Assembly: GCA_009778415.1 (NCBI GenBank)
Contig: WRJV01000284.1
Coordinates: forward strand, 1 to 11,683
Length of the DNA stretch: 11,683 bases
Origin: Clostridiales bacterium
Lineage (GTDB): Bacteria > Bacillota > Clostridia > Peptostreptococcales > Anaerovoracaceae
Direction: 5' to 3'
In this document: positions 1-6,955 of the stretch, one piece after another
Layout: each line of letters begins with the position of its first letter
Position numbering within the stretch: the stretch's first letter is position 1
Translations under genes and position numbers: made by a program
Notes under the pieces: generated by a model
What the model was told of the DNA's origin: nothing
What the model saw: the letters and a program-made list of their open reading frames with translations, nothing else
The model's database searches: none

Positions 1-20
1 CGAATTTTCCCAATAAGCTA

Positions 21-49
21 TTGACAATCCGTGGTACATGTGGTACAAA
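21..49 (+). promoter_or_regulatory. sigma-A-like promoter of the small RHH-like gene
   Basis: A perfect -35 TTGACA (21-26) is followed after 17 nt by TACAAA (44-49), a 4/6 match to the -10 consensus. It lies about 75 nt upstream of the first gene. Two GTGGTACA copies lie in the spacer and run into the -10, so a repressor bound there could block the promoter. Predicted from consensus and spacing only. Confidence 0.55.
31..47 (+). repeat. tandem direct repeat GTGGTACA x2, possible operator
   Basis: GTGGTACA occurs at 31-38 and again at 40-47, a 9-bp period with one intervening base, inside the promoter. Ribbon-helix-helix repressors such as CopG or omega typically bind short tandem repeats in their own promoters. 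The gene downstream has an RHH-like C-terminus, so autoregulation is a natural inference, but binding is not shown. Confidence 0.45.
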
Positions 50-123
50 GAACTATAGTCAAACGCGGAATGTAACAGCAGCGAAAAAACTGCACTGCGA
101 AGATGCAAACGGAGGGAAATGAA

Positions 124-450
124 ATGATAGTCAGAAACGTATGGCATACGCCGCATCTGCCGGAGCATTTCATAGCAGAGCTGGAAACAGGGGAGCTGAA
201 AATGTTCCTTGTCGTGCCGTACCGCGAAATCAAAGAAGAAGATTTGCTGGACTATGCGGACTTTCACCCGCGAAGACGCAGGGGACAGCTGCTGACACCG
301 TCGCTGTACCACTTTTATGGACTGGAAAAGTCGGCGGAAAACTACTCAGAAGTATTGAAAATACGGGTGACTCCCTCACAGAAAGAAAAACTGGAAGCAG
401 CCGGCAGGACAAGCGACCTCATACGCAAATACATCGATGAAAGCTTGTGA
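124..450 (+). CDS. small protein with ribbon-helix-helix-like C-terminus
   Basis: A 108-residue protein of unknown function. The start at 124 is chosen because GGAGGG (111-116) lies 7 nt upstream; an in-frame ATG at 103 has no such site. The last ~32 residues (LKIRVTPSQKEKLEAAG, then SDLIRKYID) have the form of a ribbon-helix-helix DNA-binding domain: one short beta strand, a charged helix and an Ile-Arg helix. The first ~75 residues, including a basic RRRR stretch near the middle, are not recognised. The gene stands alone behind its own promoter and about 165 nt before the ior operon. It could be an autoregulated repressor, an antitoxin-like protein without a visible toxin partner, or a local regulator of the operon. 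The RHH call comes from pattern only, not a profile search. Confidence 0.6.
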   Translation: MIVRNVWHTPHLPEHFIAELETGELKMFLVVPYREIKEEDLLDYADFHPRRRRGQLLTPSLYHFYGLEKSAENYSEVLKIRVTPSQKEKLEAAGRTSDLIRKYIDESL

Positions 451-452
451 TT

Positions 453-466
453 CTGCCTAATGGCAG
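453..466 (+). other. short hairpin after the RHH-like gene
   Basis: CTGCC (453-457), loop TAAT, GGCAG (462-466), just after the stop codon. No T-run follows, so it is a weak terminator at best. It may protect the mRNA 3' end. Confidence 0.3.
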
Positions 467-491
467 CAAAGGTAACACAAACGTATCACCG

Positions 492-520
492 TTTTCGCCA
501 GGTTTGAAATGTGGCGAAAA
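492..520. repeat. 9-bp inverted repeat TTTTCGCCA / TGGCGAAAA
   Basis: TTTTCGCCA (492-500) pairs perfectly with TGGCGAAAA (512-520) across an 11-nt loop. On the + strand it is followed by A residues rather than T residues, so it does not look like a + strand terminator. It ends 5 bp upstream of the ior promoter inverted repeat. It could be an operator or activator site, or an RNA hairpin. Confidence 0.4.
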
Positions 521-524
521 AAAA

Positions 525-554
525 ATTGTATTTCTTTTCATTATCAGATACAAT
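525..554 (+). promoter_or_regulatory. ior operon promoter inside an inverted repeat
   Basis: The -35 TTGTAT (526-531) and -10 TACAAT (549-554) are 17 nt apart, a good sigma-A match. The same bases form a perfect 7-bp inverted repeat, ATTGTAT (525-531) and ATACAAT (548-554), whose arms are about two helical turns apart. A dimeric regulator could therefore occupy both promoter boxes. The 5' UTR would be about 55 nt, ending in GGGAGG before iorA. Confidence 0.6.
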
Positions 555-616
555 TAGACTGATGACGGAAGATGCCAGAATCAGAGCATTCAATTTTATT
601 AAACGGGAGGTATGAT

Positions 617-2392
617 ATGAAAAAAATACTCACTGGGAACGAAGCGGTAGCGCGGGGCGCCTATGAAGGCGGCCTTAAGTTCGCTTCTGCTTATCCCGGA
701 ACACCCAGCACGGAAATCCTGGAAAACGTCGCAAACTATAAACAAGACCTATACTGCGAATGGGCCCCAAACGAGAAGGTGGCCCTTGAGGCTGCCATCG
801 GCGCGTCCATAGCAGGCGCGCGCTCGATGGCTTGCATGAAGCACGTAGGCGTGAACGTGGCGGCTGACCCGCTGTTCACTTTTGCCTACACCGGAGTGAC
901 GGGCGGGTGCATATTGGTTTCGGCTGACGATCCAGGGATGCACAGTTCCCAAAACGAGCAGGACAACAGAAATTACGCGTCAGCAGCAAGAGTGCTGATG
1001 CTGGAGCCTTCGGACAGCCAAGAGTCGAAGGATTTTGTGAAGCTGGGCCTTTCGCTTTCAGAAAAATTCGACACCCCGGTCCTGTTGCGCACAACCACCA
1101 GGGTTTGCCACAGCAAGGGGCTCGTCGAGCTAGAAGACAGGGTTGAAAAAGACCTGATCCCCTACCAGCACAATATACGGAAATACGTGGCCACGCCCGG
1201 AAACGGGAAAGTGCTGAGGGTTCAGCTGGAGGAGCGCCTCAAAGCCATGGAAGACTATTCCAATTCCGCAGAAATAAACTGCGAGGAGCTTGGCGGTGAC
1301 GAAATCGGCGTGATCAGCTCAGGCGTCAGCTATGTGTACGCAAAGGAAGTGTTCGGCGAGAAAGCGTCGTACCTGAAACTTGGGATGACCTTCCCCATGC
1401 CTATGGAAAAAATCAAAGAATTCGCAAAGAAAGTTAAAAAGCTGTACGTGGTGGAAGAGATGGACCCGTATATCGAGAACCATCTGAAAATTGCCGGCAT
1501 CCCTTGCATCGGCAAAGAGTTTATCCCCGCGTACGGCGAATTGAACCCCGACATCGTCAGGCATTCCTTCTTTGGCACCGGCGCGGACAACGTCTCTGTG
1601 GAGCTAAAGGCGACGGTAAGGCCGCCTGTGCTCTGTGCGGGCTGCCCTCACAGAGGCCTCTTTTACGTATTGAGCAAGAAGCTGAAGAAAATTATCGTAA
1701 CCGGCGACATCGGGTGCTACACACTGGGCTCTGCGCCGCCGCTTTCAGCGATGCACACCTGCTTTTGCATGGGCGGGAGCATCAGCGCGGGCCACGGCGC
1801 CGCCAAGGTCTTGAACAGGGCGGGGTCTGCGCTAAGGATCGTGTCGGTCATAGGGGATTCGACATTCTTCCATACAGGCATAAACAGCCTGATGGACGTA
1901 GCATATAATAAAGGAAACAACATAACGATTATAGCGGACAACCGCATCACTGCCATGACAGGGCACCAGGAAAACCCTGGGACCGGGTACACCCTCATGG
2001 GCGAGCCGGCTGTTGAAGCAGACATTCCCGCCATCTGCAGGGCAGTTGGGATAAAGGCTGAAAACATCGCCGTCGTGAACCCTCTTGACCTGGCAGAAAT
2101 GGAAGAGGCTGTAGACGCTGCCTTGGCAAAAACAGAGCCGGCCGTGATCATAACCAAATGGCCTTGCATTTTAAAGAAGTTTTCCGACCAGGACCGCAGG
2201 GATTTTGACCTTGCGCCGAAAAAATGCTCAGTTGACGCTGAGAAATGCACTAAATGCAAGATGTGCATGAAAACCGGGTGCCCTGCGCTCACATTTGCAG
2301 GCACGGCGCTGATAAACGCGGATTCTTGCACAGGCTGCGGAGTTTGCCGCCAAGTCTGCAAGTTTGGCGCGATTGAGGAGGTGGAAAAATAA
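617..2392 (+). CDS. iorA: indolepyruvate ferredoxin oxidoreductase, alpha subunit
   Basis: Catalytic subunit of the cytosolic, oxygen-sensitive enzyme that converts aryl 2-oxoacids (indolepyruvate, phenylpyruvate, hydroxyphenylpyruvate) plus CoA to aryl-acyl-CoA, CO2 and reduced ferredoxin. The start at 617 has GGGAGG (605-610) at a 6-nt spacing and gives 591 residues, the usual family size; a start at 572 would add 15 residues without a good ribosome site. The N-terminal third is the POR_N-type domain (YPGTPSTEILE; MKHVGVNVAADPLF). The thiamine-diphosphate domain carries CAGCPHRGLFY, GDIGCYTLG, CMGGSISAGHG and the GDS (413-415) to N442 motif. The C-terminus holds two [4Fe-4S] sites, C544/C547/C550/C555 and C571/C574/C577/C581. 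It is the first gene of the operon; its stop overlaps the iorB start (TAATG). Identification is firm; the exact 2-oxoacid preference is inferred from the family. Confidence 0.95.
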   Translation: MKKILTGNEAVARGAYEGGLKFASAYPGTPSTEILENVANYKQDLYCEWAPNEKVALEAAIGASIAGARSMACMKHVGVNVAADPLFTFAYTGVTGGCILVSADDPGMHSSQNEQDNRNYASAARVLMLEPSDSQESKDFVKLGLSLSEKFDTPVLLRTTTRVCHSKGLVELEDRVEKDLIPYQHNIRKYVATPGNGKVLRVQLEERLKAMEDYSNSAEINCEELGGDEIGVISSGVSYVYAKEVFGEKASYLKLGMTFPMPMEKIKEFAKKVKKLYVVEEMDPYIENHLKIAGIPCIGKEFIPAYGELNPDIVRHSFFGTGADNVSVELKATVRPPVLCAGCPHRGLFYVLSKKLKKIIVTGDIGCYTLGSAPPLSAMHTCFCMGGSISAGHGAAKVLNRAGSALRIVSVIGDSTFFHTGINSLMDVAYNKGNNITIIADNRITAMTGHQENPGTGYTLMGEPAVEADIPAICRAVGIKAENIAVVNPLDLAEMEEAVDAALAKTEPAVIITKWPCILKKFSDQDRRDFDLAPKKCSVDAEKCTKCKMCMKTGCPALTFAGTALINADSCTGCGVCRQVCKFGAIEEVEK

Positions 2393-2967
2393 TGGGTGAC
2401 GTAAAAAACATTCTGCTGGTAGGCGTAGGCGGCCAGGGAACCATATTGGCAAGCAAAATCTTGTCAGAAGGCCTGATTGAAGCCGGATACGATGTTAAAA
2501 TGTCGGAAATCCATGGCATGTCCCAGAGGGGCGGGGACGTGAGCACGCAGATCCGCTACGGAGAAAAAGTCTATTCCCCGATAATAGGGGAAGGCTCTGC
2601 CGACGTAATCGTAGCGTTCGAGAAAATGGAAGCCTTGAGGTGGCTCAGCCACTTAAAGAAGGGCGGCAAGATGCTCATCAACGACTTCGAGATACCGACG
2701 GTACCCATCCAGCTCGGCGTGGAAAAATACCCGGAAGGCATTCTCGACTCGCTTGCGGCCGTTGCCGATACGGTTGTCATCGAAGCCGGAGAGATTGCAA
2801 AAAATGTGGGGAATTCGAGGACAATGAACATCGTCCTGCTGGGTGCGCTGGCCAAAGCGATGAACCTCGGGGACCTTGACTGGAAATCGCTCATACAGAA
2901 CAATGTGAAAGCAGGGTTTGCGGAGATAAACCTCAAAGCGTTTGAAGCGGGCTTCGCTTCTATGTGA
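2392..2967 (+). CDS. iorB: indolepyruvate ferredoxin oxidoreductase, beta subunit
   Basis: Partner of IorA, from the gamma-type pyruvate/ketoisovalerate oxidoreductase family, 191 residues as usual. The glycine-rich LLVGVGGQGTILASKIL at the N-terminus and EIHGMSQRGGDVSTQIRYG are the family signatures. IorB supplies the domain that, together with the IorA active site, handles CoA and the acyl intermediate. Translation is coupled to iorA: the ATG overlaps the iorA stop, and a GAGGAGG-like site lies in the last iorA codons. No iron-sulphur cysteines are seen, as expected for this subunit. Confidence 0.94.
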   Translation: MGDVKNILLVGVGGQGTILASKILSEGLIEAGYDVKMSEIHGMSQRGGDVSTQIRYGEKVYSPIIGEGSADVIVAFEKMEALRWLSHLKKGGKMLINDFEIPTVPIQLGVEKYPEGILDSLAAVADTVVIEAGEIAKNVGNSRTMNIVLLGALAKAMNLGDLDWKSLIQNNVKAGFAEINLKAFEAGFASM

Positions 2968-2984
2968 CTGCAAGGGGGGCAAAG

Positions 2985-3899
2985 ATGATTAGAAATTTCG
3001 ACGAACTGATTGAAAAAATATACAGCGGAGGCGCCAAAAAAACCGTGGCTGTCGTAGCCGCCCATGAGGAGCACACCCTTGAGGCAGTGGACCTGGCTTG
3101 CAAAAACAACATTGCAGACCCAATACTGATCGGAGACGGCGAGAAAATAAGGGAATTGATCGATGCCCACGGGTTTCAGCTGAAAGATGCCGAGATACTG
3201 GAAGAAAAAGACGACTCGGAAGCTGCAAAGGCGGCTGTAGCGATGGTAAAAAACGGCAATGCCGATTTTCTCATGAAAGGCAGGCTGCAAACCGCCGACC
3301 TGCTCAGAGAGGTGGTAAACAAAGAGCGCGGCCTGCACACCGGGAGCGTGATGTCCCACTTCGGCATATTTGAATTGCCAAACTACCACAAATTGCTGGT
3401 GCTGACCGATGCAGGGATGCTGCCTTGCCCCGATGCGAACGAAAAGGCGCAGATCATCGCGAACGCTGTCAAGGTGCTGCGCGACTTGGGCTACGAGTGC
3501 CCCAAGGTTGCTGCCTTGGCTGCCGCAGAGCTTGTGAACAAGAAGATGCAAGAATCCATTGACGCCGACCTGCTGAAAAAGATGAACCAAGACGGCCGGC
3601 TGACCGGATGCATCGTTGAGGGCCCAATATCTTTTGACTTGATGTTCAGCGCCGAATCTGCCAAAATCAAAGGCTACGAAAGCCCGGTAACAGGCGACGC
3701 AGACATACTGCTGATGCCGAACATGACCAGCGGGAACATTCTCGCCAAGGCTTTCCAGTACGTTGGCGGGGCAAAGATGGCTGGGATGATTGTCGGAGCG
3801 AAAGTGCCGATCGTCTTAGTGTCAAGAGGCTCGGCTGCGCAGGAGAAATACCTTTCAATGGTGCTGTCTGCCGCTGCCGCGCAAAAGCAGCAGCATTGA
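2985..3899 (+). CDS. ptb: phosphate butyryltransferase-family acyl-CoA phosphotransferase
   Basis: Transfers an acyl group from CoA to phosphate (acyl-CoA + Pi to acyl-phosphate + CoA) in the cytosol. A protein of 304 residues, the normal length. The start at 2985 follows AAGGGGGG (2972-2979); an in-frame GTG at 2964 overlaps the end of iorB and lacks a proper site. Family marks include MKGRLQTADLLREV, LHTGSVMSHFG, LTDAGMLPCPD, the GPISFDL block and the conserved C-terminal run GDADILLMPNM to IVGAKVPIVLVSRG. Named ptb by family. In this operon the substrate is likely the acyl-CoA made by IorAB (arylacetyl-CoA or a branched acyl-CoA) rather than butyryl-CoA, because no butyrate-forming gene (thl, hbd, crt, bcd) is present here. 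That substrate is an inference from gene context. Confidence 0.92.
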   Translation: MIRNFDELIEKIYSGGAKKTVAVVAAHEEHTLEAVDLACKNNIADPILIGDGEKIRELIDAHGFQLKDAEILEEKDDSEAAKAAVAMVKNGNADFLMKGRLQTADLLREVVNKERGLHTGSVMSHFGIFELPNYHKLLVLTDAGMLPCPDANEKAQIIANAVKVLRDLGYECPKVAALAAAELVNKKMQESIDADLLKKMNQDGRLTGCIVEGPISFDLMFSAESAKIKGYESPVTGDADILLMPNMTSGNILAKAFQYVGGAKMAGMIVGAKVPIVLVSRGSAAQEKYLSMVLSAAAAQKQQH

Positions 3900-3909
3900 G
3901 ACGGCCGTC

Positions 3910-4596
3910 ATGAAGAAGGGAGATTTAGTATGGGCAGCGGCGCTGCTCGCCGTCATCGCCTTTTTGGTGGTGCCGGCTACCCACAGCTTGTTCATGGCAG
4001 CATCAAAAGCGGCGCCTTACCCTATGGGATTTGCAAAATTCGCTGTTTTGGCCAGCATGGGCGAGCTGCTGGCGGTGAGGATCAGGGCAGGAAGCTGGAA
4101 CAAACCGAAGGGGTTTCTCTGGAGGGCGGTAATATGGGGCTTGATCGGGCTTCTCACAACCCTGATGTTCGTGCTGTACGATGCAGGAGTCAAAGGGTGC
4201 ATGGAAAGAGGGTACTTGCCCTTCATAGGAGCAGACGGGAGCGGGCTGCGGCTGTTTGCGACTGCGTTTATGTCAAGCGCTTTAATGAACCTGTTTTTCG
4301 CCCCGGCCTTCATGCTGTTCCACCGCCTGACAGACACGTGGATCGACGCGGGACAGGGCAAAATGCCGCTCATGCTCAAGGCCGCTATGGGTGACGTGCT
4401 AGAAGCTGCTGATTTGAAAGGCTATGTCAGCTTCGTAGTGTTCAAGACGGTTCCAATATTTTGGATACCGGCGCACACGATCACTTTCATGCTGCCGCCG
4501 GAGTACCGGGTGCTTATGGCTGCAATGCTTTCCATTTGCCTGGGCGTCATATTGGGTATCGCGAAAAAATCGTCTGCCGCAGGCAGAAAGCAATAA
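3910..4596 (+). CDS. Mpv17/PMP22-like integral membrane protein
   Basis: A 228-residue membrane protein with about six hydrophobic segments, at residues 5-25, 37-57, 69-91, 113-137, 172-194 and 199-218. The FFAPAFMLFHRLTD block (129-142) and the C-terminal FWIPAHTITFMLPPEYRVL (184-202) resemble the 'GP..H..Y..L' and 'WP..Q..NF..VP..YRVL' marks of Mpv17/PMP22 proteins. It lies between ptb and buk, which are normally adjacent, so it probably serves the same pathway; movement of the organic acid or its precursor across the membrane is one guess. The start codon has almost no Shine-Dalgarno, while a good AAGGGAG (3916-3922) sits inside the gene 7 nt before an out-of-frame ATG at 3930. Coupling to ptb (11 nt away) may explain translation. 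The family call is by eye and moderate. Confidence 0.65.
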   Translation: MKKGDLVWAAALLAVIAFLVVPATHSLFMAASKAAPYPMGFAKFAVLASMGELLAVRIRAGSWNKPKGFLWRAVIWGLIGLLTTLMFVLYDAGVKGCMERGYLPFIGADGSGLRLFATAFMSSALMNLFFAPAFMLFHRLTDTWIDAGQGKMPLMLKAAMGDVLEAADLKGYVSFVVFKTVPIFWIPAHTITFMLPPEYRVLMAAMLSICLGVILGIAKKSSAAGRKQ

Positions 4597-4647
4597 ATAA
4601 AGAAGACAAAGCAAACGCATGCAACTTTTACAGAAAGGAGCAGTTGA

Positions 4648-5742
4648 ATGAACTACAAAATCCTTGCAGTCAATCCGGGCTCTACTTCAACGAAAGTGTC
4701 CGTATATGAAAATGAAGACAGGGTTTTTTCGGAAAACGTCGAGCATCCTATTGACGAGCTGGGCAAATTCGAAGACATTTTAAACCAGGTAGAATACAGG
4801 CTTAAGGCTATTCACGCCGTTTTGTCGAAACACGGCATAAAGCTCGCTGAAATATCAGGCGTTGCCGGCCGGGGCGGGCTTTTGCCCAACATGCTCGGCG
4901 GCGGGTACCTTGTGACAGGCGACATGACTGACGCCATCCGGGCGGGCGAGGCTGTGCCGCACGCATCGAACATGGGTGCGCTGCTCGCGTCGGAATTTGC
5001 AAAGCCCCTAGGGATAAACGCCTACATTTACGATGCAGTTACCGCCAGCGAAATGCCGGAAATTGCCATGGTAACGGGGATACCCGAGGTGCGCAAGCAA
5101 AGCATGTGCCATGTGCTGAACATGAAGGCAATGTCCCGAAAAGTTGCCAAAAAACACGGCAAGGCTTATGAAGACCTGAACTTGATCGTCACTCACCTGG
5201 GCGGCGGCGTGTCTATTTCGGCTCACGCCGGCGGCAAGATCATAGACAACCTGGGGGACGATTCAGGCCTGTTTTTCGCCCCGGAAAGATCTGGTTGCGT
5301 CCCTATGTGGAGCATCATCGACATGTGCTTTTCAGGTAAATACACCCTAAAAGAGATCCGCAAGAAAGTCCGCGGAAACGGTGGGCTTATGGGCTATTTC
5401 GGGACTTCAGACTGCCGCATGGTCGAGAAGATGATTGCAGACGGCGACCAGCAGGCCAAGCTTGTGTACGATGCCATGGCGTACAGCATCGCCAAAGGGA
5501 TCGGGCAGCTCGCCCCTGTGCTCTACGGTAAAATCGACTACATCATACTGACGGGGGGGCTTGCGAATTCAAAAATGCTTACAAGCCAAATAGCGGAGCG
5601 CGTCCGTTTTCTTGCGCCTGTAGAAATCGAGCCGGGCGAGGACGAAATGGAAGCCCTGTCCCTAGGGATTCTCAGAATTCTGCGGGGGGAAGAAACCGCC
5701 AAGGAATACCAACGCATTAAGAAGGAGGACCAGCCACTATGA
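4648..5742 (+). CDS. buk: butyrate kinase-family acyl-phosphate kinase
   Basis: Converts acyl-phosphate plus ADP to free acid plus ATP, the substrate-level phosphorylation step that pairs with ptb. The protein has 364 residues, close to the usual ~355. AAAGGAG (4634-4640) lies 7 nt before the ATG. The acetate-kinase/Hsp70-type fold is marked by AVNPGSTSTKVSVYE (phosphate loop 1), VPHASNMGALLA, THLGGGVSISAHAGGKIID (phosphate 2) and YIILTGGLANSKMLTSQI (adenosine loop). As for ptb, the name follows the family; branched-chain or arylacetyl phosphates are plausible substrates here. Its TGA overlaps the next start (ATGA), so it is co-translated with the aminotransferase. Confidence 0.93.
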   Translation: MNYKILAVNPGSTSTKVSVYENEDRVFSENVEHPIDELGKFEDILNQVEYRLKAIHAVLSKHGIKLAEISGVAGRGGLLPNMLGGGYLVTGDMTDAIRAGEAVPHASNMGALLASEFAKPLGINAYIYDAVTASEMPEIAMVTGIPEVRKQSMCHVLNMKAMSRKVAKKHGKAYEDLNLIVTHLGGGVSISAHAGGKIIDNLGDDSGLFFAPERSGCVPMWSIIDMCFSGKYTLKEIRKKVRGNGGLMGYFGTSDCRMVEKMIADGDQQAKLVYDAMAYSIAKGIGQLAPVLYGKIDYIILTGGLANSKMLTSQIAERVRFLAPVEIEPGEDEMEALSLGILRILRGEETAKEYQRIKKEDQPL

Positions 5743-6932
5743 TATCAAAGAAAATTAAGGAACACGTCTTGGGCAGCTCTCTGATAAGGGCCATGTTTGA
5801 AGAAGGGAAGAAAATGACAGAGCTCTACGGGGCAGACGACGTTCACGACTTCAGCCTTGGCAACCCGAACACGCCGCCGCCGCCAGTTGTTAACGAGATA
5901 GTGGGCGACATTTTGAAGAACGAAAAACCGACTTATGTACACGGGTACATGAACAACGCGGGCCACGAGAGCGTCCGGGCTGCCATAGCGGCGTCAGCGA
6001 ACAAGAGGTTCGGGACCAATTTCGGGCAAAACAATATCTTGATGACTGTAGGCGCGGCAGGGGGCCTCAACGTGATACTGAAAACGCTCCTTGACCCAGA
6101 AGATGAAGTCGTCGTCTTCGCCCCCTTTTTCGGGGAATACCGCGCATACACGGGTAATTACGGAGGCAACTTGGTGGTCGTTTCCGCAAACACAGAGACT
6201 TTTCAGCCCAACCTCAAGGAGTTCGAGGAAAAGCTGACAGCCAAGACGAAGGCTGTGATAGTCAACTCTCCAAACAACCCGACAGGCGTCATCTATTCTG
6301 AAAGCACTATAAAGGACATGGCCCAGGTGCTGGGCCGCGCCCAAGAGAAGTTCGGCACGAGCATATACCTCATCGCCGACGAGCCCTACCGCGAGCTCGT
6401 TTATGACGGCGATTTCGTCCCTTACCTGCCAAACTACTATAAAAACACAATCGTGGGCTATTCATACAGCAAATCGCTGTCGCTGCCGGGCGAACGGATC
6501 GGTTACCTCGTGATCCCCAGCGAAGTCGACGATTACGAGGACGTGCTGAACGGTGCCATAGTTTCAAACAGGATTTCCGGATTCGTGAACGCGCCCTCCT
6601 TGCAGCAGCTGCTGGTCGCAAAATGCCTGGACGTGGAAATCGACGTAAGCGGCTACAACAAGAACCGGGAAGCCCTTTACCAAGGATTGTCTGAGGCTGG
6701 ATATGAATGCGTGAAACCTCAAGGGGCGTTTTACCTGTTTGTGAAATCCCCAATAGAAAATGACGTGAAGTTCTGCGAAATGGCCAAGAAATACCACATC
6801 CTCATCGTTCCGGGCGCCGCTTTTACGTGCCCCGGCTACGTCAGGATCGCATATTGCGTCGCTTACGAGACGATCATCGCAGCTTTGCCAAAATTTAAAA
6901 AACTAATTGATGAAACAAGACAAAAACAATAA
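5739..6932 (+). CDS. PLP-dependent aminotransferase, class I (likely aromatic or broad-range)
   Basis: A 397-residue fold-type I aminotransferase. The PLP lysine is K245 in SYSKSLSLPGERIGYL. N180 lies in NNPTG (179-183), D214 and Y217 in ADEPYRELV contact the cofactor, and R369 in GYVRIAY should bind the substrate carboxylate. AGAAGGAGG about 10 nt upstream sits within the last buk codons; the start overlaps the buk stop as ATGA. In the operon it would supply 2-oxoacids from amino acids to IorAB. Family members act on aspartate, aromatic or branched-chain amino acids, and sequence alone does not settle which. IorAB next door favours aromatic substrates. Confidence 0.9.
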   Translation: MISKKIKEHVLGSSLIRAMFEEGKKMTELYGADDVHDFSLGNPNTPPPPVVNEIVGDILKNEKPTYVHGYMNNAGHESVRAAIAASANKRFGTNFGQNNILMTVGAAGGLNVILKTLLDPEDEVVVFAPFFGEYRAYTGNYGGNLVVVSANTETFQPNLKEFEEKLTAKTKAVIVNSPNNPTGVIYSESTIKDMAQVLGRAQEKFGTSIYLIADEPYRELVYDGDFVPYLPNYYKNTIVGYSYSKSLSLPGERIGYLVIPSEVDDYEDVLNGAIVSNRISGFVNAPSLQQLLVAKCLDVEIDVSGYNKNREALYQGLSEAGYECVKPQGAFYLFVKSPIENDVKFCEMAKKYHILIVPGAAFTCPGYVRIAYCVAYETIIAALPKFKKLIDETRQKQ

Positions 6933-6955
6933 TTAATGTGCAGAGGTGAAAAACA

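Noticed and set aside
103..123. Upstream start for the RHH-like gene
   Set aside because: The in-frame ATG at 103 lies before the GGAGGG site, which correctly serves the ATG at 124.
2571..3590. A 339-residue open frame on the minus strand
   Set aside because: It overlaps the well-identified iorB and ptb genes in antisense and has no recognisable family.
3930..4394. A 154-residue frame with a good ribosome site
   Set aside because: Its product is rich in Arg, Gly and His with no hydrophobic pattern, while the other frame gives a clear multi-pass membrane protein; kept only as a note on the start.
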